Positions 8,786 to 16,398 of a stretch of 64,000 bases of DNA are shown here, piece after piece. This stretch comes from Enhygromyxa salina (GTDB lineage: Bacteria; Myxococcota_A; Polyangia; Nannocystales; Nannocystaceae). Numbering within the stretch: the first letter of the stretch is position 1; each line of letters begins with the position of its first letter. The position numbers were made by a program, and so were the translations under genes. The stretch spans positions 1-64,000 of the forward strand of contig NZ_PVNK01000114.1 of assembly GCF_002994615.1 (NCBI RefSeq), written 5' to 3'. The notes below the pieces were generated by a model. It worked only from the letters and a program-made list of their open reading frames with translations. It had not been told where the DNA came from and made no database searches.

Positions 8786-9556
8786 ATGAGCGACGAGCGG
8801 CACGGGCTGCGAGCTGCCCTCGTGCTCGCGGTGCTTGGGGGCGGCGCGTGCGTGGCGGGGCCGAGCGGCGAGCAGCGCGAGGTCGCGCCGGACTCGAGCT
8901 CGACGGAGTCGGCGCGGATGCTCGCGTGCGGGCAGGGCTCAGCCCGGGCCGTCGCGCTGCTCGAGCCCAGCGATGCCCTGCGCGACCAAGCCGCGGGCGA
9001 GCTGGTCTGCGGGCTCGCGCTCGAGCGTGCTGACGACGGTCAGCTCGTCGTCCGCGAGCTTCTGCGCGAGGGCGAGGGGGAGGGCGAGGACCGTGAGCCC
9101 GCGCGCCTCGGCCTCGGTCCGGCCCCGGAGGCCTGCGGGGCCGAGCTCGAGCTGTGTGAGCTGTGGGGGCTGCGCGACGTGCTCGGGCCCGTGGTGTTCG
9201 CGCAAGTCCGCGGGCACGAGAGCGAGATCCCGGTTCAGGTCTACGTCGGCTGGATCGACGGCGAGCGGCTCACCTTTGCCGAGACCTGGCACGGACGACC
9301 CTCGACCGTGGATCACACCCGGGTCGGTCCGCCGTGGGCGCTCGGGCCCTTCGACTGTGAGGGGGAGCTGGCGCTGCTGCCTGTGGCGAGGTTGCCCGAA
9401 GCCGGGGCCGAGTCGCCGTCGCCGACCTTGCTCGCGCTCGCGGGCCGCTGGACCGTGGACGAGGCTGGGGTCGCGCAGGGGCCCGAAGCCTCCTCGACGG
9501 GGACGGCAAAGGTCGACCCCGCGAGCTGCCGCGCGCTGGTCCGAGCGTTGCCCTGA
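8786..9556 (+). CDS. Exported hypothetical protein
   Basis: The 256-residue product begins MSDERHGLRAALVLAVLGGGACVAGPS, a hydrophobic segment ending in a lipobox-like GGAC, so it is probably a lipoprotein. The mature chain is acidic, with paired cysteines (MLACGQG, ELVCGLAL, EACGAELELCELWG, FDCEGEL) and one recognisable beta-rich segment (FAQVRGHESEIPVQVYVGWIDGERL). I do not recognise a domain. Its position right after another lipoprotein gene suggests a shared transcript. The start ATG at 8786 was preferred because it places the signal segment at the N-terminus. Confidence 0.65.
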   Translation: MSDERHGLRAALVLAVLGGGACVAGPSGEQREVAPDSSSTESARMLACGQGSARAVALLEPSDALRDQAAGELVCGLALERADDGQLVVRELLREGEGEGEDREPARLGLGPAPEACGAELELCELWGLRDVLGPVVFAQVRGHESEIPVQVYVGWIDGERLTFAETWHGRPSTVDHTRVGPPWALGPFDCEGELALLPVARLPEAGAESPSPTLLALAGRWTVDEAGVAQGPEASSTGTAKVDPASCRALVRALP

Positions 9557-9685
9557 TCTGGAGTTCACCTCAGCCCAAGCGACCGGCCCATACTCTCAGT
9601 TGCTGCGCATTTTACGTGAAACTTGCCGCAAAGCTTGCGCCCACCTGGCTCTTTTCGCTTTTTCTGCTGCCCCTAGACTCCGCCC

Positions 9686-10057
9686 ATGTCCCGCACCCTC
9701 GCACTTTGTTTCGTGTTCGTCGGCCTGACCACTGCTTGTGGTGGTGACAAGGGTAGCGACGCCAACGCCGCGGCCGTCGCCGAAGCCGAAAAGGTTTGGC
9801 AGGAGCGTTGCGTCACCTGCCACGGCGCTGATGGCAGCGGCAACGGGCCTGGGGCGGCAGCGCTCGAGGTCAAGCCTCGCTCCTTCAAAGATCCGACCTG
9901 GCAATCCAGCGTCGACAACGAGCGGATCAAGAAGGTCATCGTCGAAGGTGGCGCGTCCGTCGGGCTCAACGCGGCGATGGCCCCCAACCCCGACCTCAAG
10001 GACAAGCCGGCCGTTCAGGAAGAGCTGGCCAAGAAGGTCCGCAAGTTGGCCCAGTAG
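9686..10057 (+). CDS. Monoheme cytochrome c lipoprotein
   Basis: The 123-residue product has a type II signal peptide with lipobox LTTAC, then one class I cytochrome c domain. The heme-attachment motif is CVTCH (about residue 43), in the usual context VWQERCVTCHGADGSGNGPGA. The methionine of NAAMAPNPDLKD is a plausible sixth ligand. It would sit on the periplasmic face of a membrane and shuttle electrons. No oxidase is adjacent, so its partner is unknown. A hairpin with a T-run follows at 10099-10130. Confidence 0.88.
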   Translation: MSRTLALCFVFVGLTTACGGDKGSDANAAAVAEAEKVWQERCVTCHGADGSGNGPGAAALEVKPRSFKDPTWQSSVDNERIKKVIVEGGASVGLNAAMAPNPDLKDKPAVQEELAKKVRKLAQ

Positions 10058-10098
10058 CCCAGCTGGATTCAACGGTTCACTCGTCGTTCGAGCCAGCG

Positions 10099-10130
10099 AA
10101 GGAGGTCCAATTGGGCCTCCTTTGATTTTT
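10099..10130 (+). terminator. Rho-independent terminator after the cytochrome c gene
   Basis: The stem AAGGAGG-T-CC with loop AATT and its complement GGGCCTCCTT is followed directly by TGATTTTT. It lies 42 bp after the cytochrome stop and 85 bp before the MoeA-MobB start, so it separates two transcription units. Confidence 0.7.
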
Positions 10131-10214
10131 AAATCCTGCAGCGACCCTGCAACTCGACGAAGCGGCAAAAATCCGATTACCTGGGCGACCGTGTCTCCAC
10201 CTCCGGACAAGACC

Positions 10215-11951
10215 ATGGTCGAGCTCGACGAGGCCAAGCGTCGTTGGCAAGCGACGATGACCACGATCGACGTCGAGCAGGTCGCGCTGGCCGACGCGCT
10301 CGGCCGCGTGCTCCGGGCTCCGCTGCGCAGCCGCTGGCCGCTGCCGGTTCACGACCACTCGGCGATGGACGGCTACGCTGTCCGCGAGGCCGACGTGAGG
10401 GGGGCGACGCAGGCCGAGCCGATCTCGCTCGCGGTGGTCGGCGTCGCCGCGCCCGGCCACCCTTGGACGACGGCGCTCGCGGCCGGTCAGGCGGTCAGGA
10501 TCTTCACTGGCGCGCCGATCCCAGCCGGGGTGGACTGCGTGGTTCGGCAAGAAGAGGTCGGGCGCGAGGGCGACCTGGTCCTGGTCTCGGCGCCGGTCGA
10601 GCGGGGCAACAACATTCGGCGGCGCGGCGAGGACGTCGAGGCCGACGCGCTGCTCGTCGACGCGGGCGTCGTCATCGATCCGGACGTGGTCATGGCCCTG
10701 GCGAGCTTTGGCTGCGACCCGGTCTCGGTCAGCCGTCGGCCGCGGGTCGCAATCGTGACCTGTGGCGATGAGCTGGTCCCCGTCGTCGACGCGGCGCCCG
10801 GTCGGGTGGTCGACATCGCCGGACCGACGATCGCGGCTTGCTGCCGCCGCTTCGGCGCCGAGCCCCGCTGCTTCGGACCTGCGGCCGACGAGCTCGACGC
10901 GCTGCGGCGGACCGTCGAGGAAGCTCGCGCGAGCGCGCCCGACCTGCTGATCACGATCGGCGGCGCGTCGGTCGGCGATCGTGATCGGGTCGCGCCCGTG
11001 CTCGACTCGCTCGGGCTGCGCTGGGAGTTCTCACGCGTCCGGGTCAAGCCGGGCAAGCCGACGGGCTTCGGCTGGCTCGACGCGCTCCCGGTGTTCGTGC
11101 TGCCCGGCAACCCGGGCGCCGCGAAGGTCGTGTTCGGTCAGCTCGTCGGCCCGGCCCTGGCGCAGATGCAGGGGCGCCGGCTCGCGGATGAAGTCCGCGG
11201 CGCGGTCGTGAGCGTCCCGCTCGCGCGCGATCGCGTCCGCGCGACGGTGCTCGAGGTCCACGCCAGCGAGGCGGCCGGGCGGCTCCGGGTCGACGCTCAG
11301 GAGGCCAACAGCTCGGCTCGGATCGCGCCGAGGTTGCGGGCCAACGCGTCGCTCGTGGTCCCGGCCGGCGACGAGCCGCTGCCCGCGGGATCGGTCGTCG
11401 AGCTCGCGCTGCGGCGGCCTGCGCCTCGCCGGGCGCCGCCGCCAGTCCTGGCCTTCATCGGCTCGTCGGGCAGCGGAAAGACCACGGTGCTCGCCCGCTT
11501 GATCGCGGCGCTGTCCGCCGATCTGAAGGTCGGGGTCATCAAGCACGGTCGCCACTTCGACCTCGACAAGCCCGGCAAGGACAGCGATCGCTTTCGGGCC
11601 GCCGGAGCCGCCGTGGTCGTCATGGCCTCGCCGGATCTGACCGCGACCCTCGAGCAGCCCGAGCGGCCCGCGAGCTTCGCCGAGCTGCTCTTGCGCCTGC
11701 CCCCGGAGCTCGACCTCGACCTGGTCCTCGTCGAGGGCTTCAAGTACGAGGGCCTGCGCTCGGTCGAGGTCCACCGCGAGGGTCGGCCGATGCTGTGCCG
11801 TGGTCGCGGCTTCGAGCACGTCGTGGCGATCGTCACCGACTCTCCGCGGCTTGCGCCCCCGGGGCTGCCCTGCTACCGCCACGATCAGCTCGTCGCGCTC
11901 GAAGCCATGGTCCGTTCGCTCGCCGACGAGTTTCCGAGCACCTCGGCCTGA
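10215..11951 (+). CDS. Molybdenum cofactor fusion protein: MoeA (molybdotransferase) plus MobB
   Basis: The 578-residue product joins two cofactor enzymes. Residues 1-400 are MoeA-like: HDHSAMDGYAV, IFTGAPIPAGVDCVV, RRRGEDV, ITIGGASVGDRD and VKPGKPTGFG are its signature segments for inserting molybdate into adenylated molybdopterin. Residues about 412-578 are MobB-like, with Walker A GSSGSGKTT, VGVIKHGRH and LVEGFKYEG; MobB binds GTP and assists formation of the dinucleotide cofactor. Fusions of these genes are known, usually with MobB first; here MoeA comes first. A likely client is the molybdoenzyme at 57328-60240. The ATG at 10215 was chosen; a GTG a few codons upstream is possible. Confidence 0.92.
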   Translation: MVELDEAKRRWQATMTTIDVEQVALADALGRVLRAPLRSRWPLPVHDHSAMDGYAVREADVRGATQAEPISLAVVGVAAPGHPWTTALAAGQAVRIFTGAPIPAGVDCVVRQEEVGREGDLVLVSAPVERGNNIRRRGEDVEADALLVDAGVVIDPDVVMALASFGCDPVSVSRRPRVAIVTCGDELVPVVDAAPGRVVDIAGPTIAACCRRFGAEPRCFGPAADELDALRRTVEEARASAPDLLITIGGASVGDRDRVAPVLDSLGLRWEFSRVRVKPGKPTGFGWLDALPVFVLPGNPGAAKVVFGQLVGPALAQMQGRRLADEVRGAVVSVPLARDRVRATVLEVHASEAAGRLRVDAQEANSSARIAPRLRANASLVVPAGDEPLPAGSVVELALRRPAPRRAPPPVLAFIGSSGSGKTTVLARLIAALSADLKVGVIKHGRHFDLDKPGKDSDRFRAAGAAVVVMASPDLTATLEQPERPASFAELLLRLPPELDLDLVLVEGFKYEGLRSVEVHREGRPMLCRGRGFEHVVAIVTDSPRLAPPGLPCYRHDQLVALEAMVRSLADEFPSTSA

Positions 11952-12043
11952 GCGAGAGCGCGTGGATACGCCCGCGCAACCACGCGTTTCGCGGGCGCAC
12001 CCTTTTCGCGTAGACACGACGCAGACCGCCCTAAACTGCGTCC

Positions 12044-12526
12044 ATGTCCATCCCCGTGTTTCCCTTGGTCTCGGAGGTGATGACGAACAAGGTGTTCGCT
12101 GTCGGCCCGGACACCAGCCTCGAGACCGCGGCCCGGCTGCTGGCCCAAAAGCGCGTCAGCGGGGCGCCCGTCGTCGACGACGGCGGTGAGGTCATCGGGG
12201 TGGTCAGCGCCTCCGACATCGTCGATCCCGACCGCGAGCGCGGCGGAGAGCTCGGCAACGCCCACTACTACTCGCTCGAGTCCGGCTACGCCGACGAGTT
12301 CGGCGATCCCAGCGTCCGGCGCGAGGGCACGGTGCGCGAGGTCATGACGCCGACCGTGCTGAGCATCGGGCCGAGCGACAGCATCGTCGAAGCTGGGCGG
12401 ATGATGGTGTCCAAGGGCGTCCATCGCCTGCTCGTGGTCGACGAGCAGCTGATGCTGGCGGGCATCATCTCGGTCACCGACATCGTGCGAGGCTTCGTTC
12501 AGGCCCCGGGTCTCGAGCCGAGCTGA
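12044..12526 (+). CDS. Tandem CBS-domain protein
   Basis: The 160-residue product consists of a pair of CBS motifs: VSEVMTNKVFAVGPDTSLETAARLL with VIGVVSASDIV, then VREVMTPTVLSIGPSDSIVEAGRMM with LAGIISVTDIVRGF. Such stand-alone Bateman modules bind adenine nucleotides and act as energy sensors or regulators of a partner protein. No transporter or enzyme domain is attached. An insert of about 35 residues between the two motifs (DPDRERGGELGNAHYYSLESGYADEFGDPSV) is longer than usual. It ends 3 bp from the convergent gene at 12530. Confidence 0.9.
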   Translation: MSIPVFPLVSEVMTNKVFAVGPDTSLETAARLLAQKRVSGAPVVDDGGEVIGVVSASDIVDPDRERGGELGNAHYYSLESGYADEFGDPSVRREGTVREVMTPTVLSIGPSDSIVEAGRMMVSKGVHRLLVVDEQLMLAGIISVTDIVRGFVQAPGLEPS

Positions 12527-12529
12527 TCA

Positions 12530-13339
12530 CTACTGCAGCTCGTACTCGACGCGCAGGGCCGGCGGGACCTCGCCGTTTTTAGCCCAGTAGAAGGTGCCGT
12601 CGCTCGACCGAGGGAACACGCACAGACGGACGGTCTTGCCGGGACCGAGATCCATGACCGAGACGGGCAGCTCCCATGTCACGGGCTCGTCGCTGAGGAC
12701 CGGGCCGAGCTCGGCCGCCGCTGGTTCGGGCCCGAGCTTGGCCGGCAGCCCTTGCTCGAGGGAGATGACGCCGAATGGTTCGACCTTCCAGATCTCCCCC
12801 GACGCGTCCGACTCGGCGAAGGGGTCGGGCGTGGTGTGGAGATCGAGGAACACCCGAGTCGCGGGCAGATCCTCGAATTCGGGCTCGATCGGGAACTTCA
12901 GGCAGGTCACGAGCTGCTGGTCGGCCTCCGGTCCGCCGTCGAGCTCGATCGCCACGTGGTTGGTGCCGGCGTAGTTCAAGCACGCGTTGGGCGAGAGGTC
13001 CGCGTCGCCGCGGCAGACGACGAGCTGCGGCGCGAACTCGATCGTCTCGGTCTCGATGCCCGTGTCGTCCGTCGTGTCGGTGGTGTCGCTCGTGTCCGTG
13101 TCGTCGCTCGTGTCCGTGTCGGTCGTGTCCGTGTCGCTCGTGTCCGTCTCGCGCGGGCCGGTCTCGTCGGTGCCGCTCGCGTCCGCGTTGGTGGTGCCGG
13201 CCGTGCTGTCTGCCTCGCTCCCGCTCCCGGCCTCGCTCGCGATCTCGTCGTAGTCGGGGTTTGCGCCGATGATGCACGCGCTCACACACGCGCTCAGCGC
13301 CACCGCAGCAACACCGCTACGAAGTCCACACTCCGCCAT
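12530..13339 (-). CDS. Lipoprotein with Thr/Asp linker and DNRLRE-like C-terminal domain
   Basis: The 269-residue product has a type II signal peptide ending VSAC, followed by a linker of repeated TDTSDTDTTD units (residues about 50-100) of the kind used by this group to hold domains away from the membrane. The C-terminal 165 residues (TRVFLDLHTTPDPF, VTWELPVSVMDLGPGKTVRLCVFP, PPALRVEYEL) resemble DNRLRE/CBM96-type beta-sandwich domains, which occur in secreted wall or fibre proteins. That match is by pattern only. The repeat copy B starts 36 bp upstream of its start codon. Confidence 0.7.
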   Translation of the reverse strand: MAECGLRSGVAAVALSACVSACIIGANPDYDEIASEAGSGSEADSTAGTTNADASGTDETGPRETDTSDTDTTDTDTSDDTDTSDTTDTTDDTGIETETIEFAPQLVVCRGDADLSPNACLNYAGTNHVAIELDGGPEADQQLVTCLKFPIEPEFEDLPATRVFLDLHTTPDPFAESDASGEIWKVEPFGVISLEQGLPAKLGPEPAAAELGPVLSDEPVTWELPVSVMDLGPGKTVRLCVFPRSSDGTFYWAKNGEVPPALRVEYELQ

Positions 13340-13375
13340 CTGCTTTAGTATGGGCGGGCGCGTCGTGCGTCACAA

Positions 13376-13541
13376 CTAGCAGCCCGGGGTGCAATGCCTC
13401 GCGCCGCCTCGCTTGGCCTTTTCGCCGATGGCTTTGTCGCCAAAACTTGCAGTACGCCCGGTACAGCGGCGTTTTGGCTTCGCGCCCTCGGCGAAAATTC
13501 CGGCGCGAGGCGACACGATGCATTGCAGCCCGGGCTGCTAG
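13376..13541 (-). repeat. CTAG-ended palindromic repeat, family 1, copy B
   Basis: This is a full 166-bp copy in the opposite orientation to copy A. It begins CTAGCAGCCCGGGGTGCAATG and ends GCAGCCCGGGCTGCTAG. Its right CTAG (13538-13541) is also the first tetranucleotide of the family-2 repeat that follows, so the two elements share that sequence rather than lying side by side. Confidence 0.92.
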
Positions 13542-13717
13542 CCCTAAATCAAGCGCTGAATTTAAAAAGCTGAATGATTTAGGGCTAGTACGAGCCGCAA
13601 GGCGAGCGTTTGGGGTGAGCGGAGGGGGCTTTGCCGCCGCAGCGAGGGGCCTTTTCGAAAGGCCCCTCGAGGACTAGAAGGCCTGAGTCGAGCGCGCAGC
13701 GCTTGATTCAGGGCTAG
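13538..13717 (+). repeat. CTAG-ended palindromic repeat, family 2, full copy
   Basis: The 180-bp element begins CTAGCCCTAAATCAAGCGCT and ends with its near-exact reverse complement (CAGCGCTTGATTCAGGGCTAG, one mismatch). Inside are a small 51-bp palindrome (CTAGCCCTAAATCA to TGATTTAGGGCTAG, 13538-13588) and a strong hairpin around 13643-13669. A nearly identical right part lies at 1-126. It shares CTAG with copy B on its left and with a truncated family-1 copy on its right. Confidence 0.88.
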
Positions 13718-13749
13718 CAGCCCGGGCTGCAATCCCTCGCGCCGCCTCG
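13714..13749 (-). repeat. Truncated family-1 repeat end
   Basis: These 36 bp match the left end of copy B (CTAGCAGCCCGGG, then TGCAAT and CTCGCGCCGCCTCG) with two or three changes, and then the similarity stops. It shares its CTAG with the end of the family-2 repeat. It is probably what remains of an older insertion. Confidence 0.75.
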
Positions 13750-13793
13750 AACACGGCGACGGTTGCGAGAGCTGCGGTGGGTAAACTCCGACG

Positions 13794-15119
13794 GTGTCTC
13801 CTCACCTCCCTACCTCCGCCTTCGTTTCGCTTGCGTTCGCGTCGTTGATTGGTTGCGAATCTCGGTCGACGCAAGATCGCCAGGAGCAAGCTCGAGCTGG
13901 GGGCGCGGCGACAGATCCTGTCATGGAATTGGCGCCCGCGCGGCCGCTGCCTGGTGTGCGCGCGTTCGAGCTTCCGGACGCGGGGGGCAGCTCATCCCCC
14001 GGTCTGGCGATCGGCGCGGACGAGCTTCATCTCGTGTGGATGAGTCAGGCGGGCGCGCCCACGCTGATGCTGGCGGGCCTCCCTCAGGCGAGCGCGCTGG
14101 CCGACAACGAGTGGAGCGAGCCCCAGGCGGTCGAGTCGAACCCGCGCTTGCTCATCAACTGGGCCGATGTCCCGGCGGTCGGCGAGACCGCGGCAGGGCG
14201 CGTGGTCGTGGCCTGGCCCGAGCACCACACCGACGATCCCGCGGTCGGCTACGGCTTGCGCGTGGCCGCGCAGCTCGACGACGGCAGCTTCGCGCCCGCG
14301 TGGAGCCCCGACGAGGTCCGGACCGGGCGCGAGTCGGGCTTCACCGGGTTCGTCGCAACCCCGGCGGGTCTGCGGATGTTCTGGCTCGACGGTCGCGACC
14401 TCGGTCATGGCCACGGAGCCGAGGGGCAAGGGACGATGGCGCTTCGCAGCGTGCTGATCGACGACGAGGGCCACCAGGTCGGACCCTCGGAGCTTCTCGA
14501 TGGGCGGACCTGCGAGTGCTGCAAGATCGGGGTCGGCGTGGTCGGAGACCAGGCGTTTGCGGCGTATCGGGATCGGAGTGAGTCTGAGATTCGCGACATC
14601 TTCGTCGCGGGTCCCGGCCTCGCGCCGCGGCGGGTGGCCGAGGATGGCTGGAAGATCGCCGGGTGTCCGGTCAACGGCCCGGCGGTCGCCTCCGCGCGCG
14701 ATCGGGCTCACGTCGCGTGGTTCACGGGGGCTGACGATCGCAGCGTCGCGCGGGTCGCGAGCGGGAGCCCGGAGGCGGGCTTTGGTCGACCGGCGCGCTT
14801 CGATCTTGGCTTTCCGGCTGGGCGTATCGACCTGACCGCGACGCCCGATGGCGGCGCGTTGATCTCGTGGTTCGAACTCGAGGACGGGGTCCCCGGTCGC
14901 GCGCGGCTGCTGACGCGGCGCCTCGGCGCGGACGGTCGCCTCGGCGATGCGTTCGAAGTTGCCGAGGTTGGGGCCGCGCGTGATTGGGGGTTCCCTCGGG
15001 CGGCGGTGGTTGGGGACCGCGTGCTGTGGGTGTTTAGCGATCCCGCAGGGGATGGCGGGCGGCCGCGGCTTCGGGGCCGGGTCTCGGCTTTGCCGGGGCT
15101 CGGGCCCACGGGCTCTTAG
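13794..15119 (+). CDS. Lipoprotein, probable beta-propeller (sialidase-like repeats)
   Basis: The 441-residue product starts at GTG 13794 and has a type II signal peptide with lipobox LIGC. The mature chain is built of repeated units of the form (G/D)ELHLVWMS, GRVVVAWPEH, AGLRMFWLDGRD, DRAHVAWFTG, GALISWFE, DRVLWVFSD, spaced by about 45-60 residues, as in six-bladed sialidase/BNR-type propellers. A CECCK cluster (about residue 241) could bind metal or form a disulfide. No catalytic residues of sialidases are evident, so a binding role is more likely. It is followed by the hexamer CTAG array. Confidence 0.72.
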   Translation: MSPHLPTSAFVSLAFASLIGCESRSTQDRQEQARAGGAATDPVMELAPARPLPGVRAFELPDAGGSSSPGLAIGADELHLVWMSQAGAPTLMLAGLPQASALADNEWSEPQAVESNPRLLINWADVPAVGETAAGRVVVAWPEHHTDDPAVGYGLRVAAQLDDGSFAPAWSPDEVRTGRESGFTGFVATPAGLRMFWLDGRDLGHGHGAEGQGTMALRSVLIDDEGHQVGPSELLDGRTCECCKIGVGVVGDQAFAAYRDRSESEIRDIFVAGPGLAPRRVAEDGWKIAGCPVNGPAVASARDRAHVAWFTGADDRSVARVASGSPEAGFGRPARFDLGFPAGRIDLTATPDGGALISWFELEDGVPGRARLLTRRLGADGRLGDAFEVAEVGAARDWGFPRAAVVGDRVLWVFSDPAGDGGRPRLRGRVSALPGLGPTGS

Positions 15120-15120
15120 C

Positions 15121-15152
15121 CCTAGTCCTAGTCCTAGTCCTAGTCCTAGTCC
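15121..15152 (+). repeat. Tandem hexamer (CCTAGT) array carrying five CTAG sites
   Basis: Directly after the stop codon of the propeller gene the hexamer CCTAGT is repeated five times, placing CTAG at 15123, 15129, 15135, 15141 and 15147. CTAG is rare in most GC-rich bacterial genomes, so the cluster stands out. Repeat copy C begins about 70 bp further on. Confidence 0.85.
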
Positions 15153-15222
15153 CGACCGGCGGGGAGAGCGAGGGCGCGGAACTTTCAGGGTCTCTGCGTC
15201 TGCGTCGATATGAGGTCTCATG

Positions 15223-15388
15223 CTAGCATCCCGGGGTGCAATGCCTCGCGCCGCCTCGCTTGGCCTTTTCGCCGAGGGCTTTGTCGCCAAAACTTGCAGT
15301 ACGCCCGGTACAGCGGCGTTTTGGCTTCGCGCCCTCGGCGAAAATTCCGGCGCGAGGCGACACGATGCATTGCACCACGGGCTGCTAG
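15223..15388 (-). repeat. CTAG-ended palindromic repeat, family 1, copy C
   Basis: A full 166-bp copy in the same orientation as copy B. Two single-base changes disturb the terminal repeats (CTAGCATCCC on the left, CACCACGGGC on the right). It ends 13 bp before the ATG of the lysozyme gene, so it must lie in that gene's 5' leader or carry part of its ribosome-binding region. Confidence 0.9.
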
Positions 15389-15401
15389 CATATCTGTACC
15401 C

Positions 15402-16157
15402 ATGGGCGATTGGATTCAGGGCCTGGATATCGCCCAATATCAACCCAACACCGACTTCTCCGCGGTCTCCGACGGAGGGTTTCGCTTCGTCTTTGCCAAG
15501 GCGACCGAAGGGGCCAAGAGCAGAGGCGGTGGCTACGTCGATCCGACCTTCCGGGACAATTGGGCGAAGCTCGTGGCCCTCGACCCGCGCAAGCGCGGCG
15601 GCCTCTACCGCGGCGCGTACCACTTCGCGCGCCCCGACCACAGCAAGCGCGGCTGCGGGCGCGCGGCGGGGGTCGCCGAGGCGCAGTGGTTTTGCGAGGT
15701 GCTAAAAAAAGTAGGCGACTGCCGCGAGGGCTGCTTGCCTCCGGTCCTCGACTACGAGAAATCCAACAATTGCAGCCCGGCGGACAACGCAAAGTGGATC
15801 CGAGGCTTCCTCGATACGATCCAACATGAGCTCGGGCGCCCAGGCATGCTCTACACCGGCCCCAAAGTCTGGCGGTCACAGCTGGGGGGCTGCGCGGATT
15901 TTATCGATGAACTCTTGTGGGTGGTGACCTGGTCCAAGTCCAAGCCTGAGCCCGCGCCGATGCCGGTCGGGGCCGACTGGCCGTGGACCTTTTGGCAGTG
16001 GAGCGCCGGCGGCAGCAACAATTACTACGGCCAGGTTCCGGGGGTCATGAACAAGGACTGCGACATCGATCGCTTCTCTGGGGACGAGGCCGCCCTCGCG
16101 GCCCTGGCGCTACTCGGAGACCGGACCCAGGGGGCGACCACCGGAGCTGGTAGGTGA
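15402..16157 (+). CDS. GH25 family lysozyme (N-acetylmuramidase)
   Basis: The 251-residue product begins MGDWIQGLDIAQYQ. It carries the GH25 landmarks: the DIAQYQ strand, FVFAKATEG, YRGAYHFARPDH, the catalytic pair region PVLDYEKS (D and E), GMLYTGPKVWRS, WVVTWS, and WTFWQWSAGG near the C-terminus with DCDIDRF. GH25 enzymes cut the MurNAc-GlcNAc bond of peptidoglycan. No signal peptide is seen, so export would need another route, or the enzyme acts after lysis or in predation. It has an insertion with extra cysteines (KRGCGRAAG, GDCREGCLPP, NNCSPAD). The start at 15402 was chosen because upstream codons lie in repeat copy C. Confidence 0.9.
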   Translation: MGDWIQGLDIAQYQPNTDFSAVSDGGFRFVFAKATEGAKSRGGGYVDPTFRDNWAKLVALDPRKRGGLYRGAYHFARPDHSKRGCGRAAGVAEAQWFCEVLKKVGDCREGCLPPVLDYEKSNNCSPADNAKWIRGFLDTIQHELGRPGMLYTGPKVWRSQLGGCADFIDELLWVVTWSKSKPEPAPMPVGADWPWTFWQWSAGGSNNYYGQVPGVMNKDCDIDRFSGDEAALAALALLGDRTQGATTGAGR

Positions 16158-16398
16158 CCAAGGACCTGCCCTGAGCCAGGCCCGGAAGTTGTGCGTGACT
16201 CAGGCCGCCCAAGGTTGTGGGTCGGCGTCGTGCTGGGCCCCAGCGAGGTGCTCGGTGCCCGAGACTACGGTCTCGGAACGAGTAAAAAACAAAGCCGCCG
16301 GTGTTGGGCGTCAGGGGCCGGCATCGCGTCGCACGGCCCAAGCCTGCTGATGACCACGGCACCCTGGCCTCCGCTCGTCGAACAGGGTCCAGCGCCGC

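Noticed and set aside
13376-13749. CRISPR array
   Set aside because: The repeats here are long palindromes of two kinds joined at CTAG; there are no short regular repeats with unique spacers and no cas genes.
15223-15388. Riboswitch upstream of the lysozyme gene
   Set aside because: The structured leader is simply repeat copy C, which occurs in unrelated contexts, so no ligand-sensing role is supported.
16259-16276. Perfect 7-bp hairpin (CCGAGAC...GTCTCGG) as a terminator between the lysozyme and GNAT genes
   Set aside because: No T-run follows on the plus strand and the A-run lies on the wrong side for the minus strand. A T-run exists on the minus strand near 16285-16293, but its stem is only about 5 bp, so I did not call a terminator.
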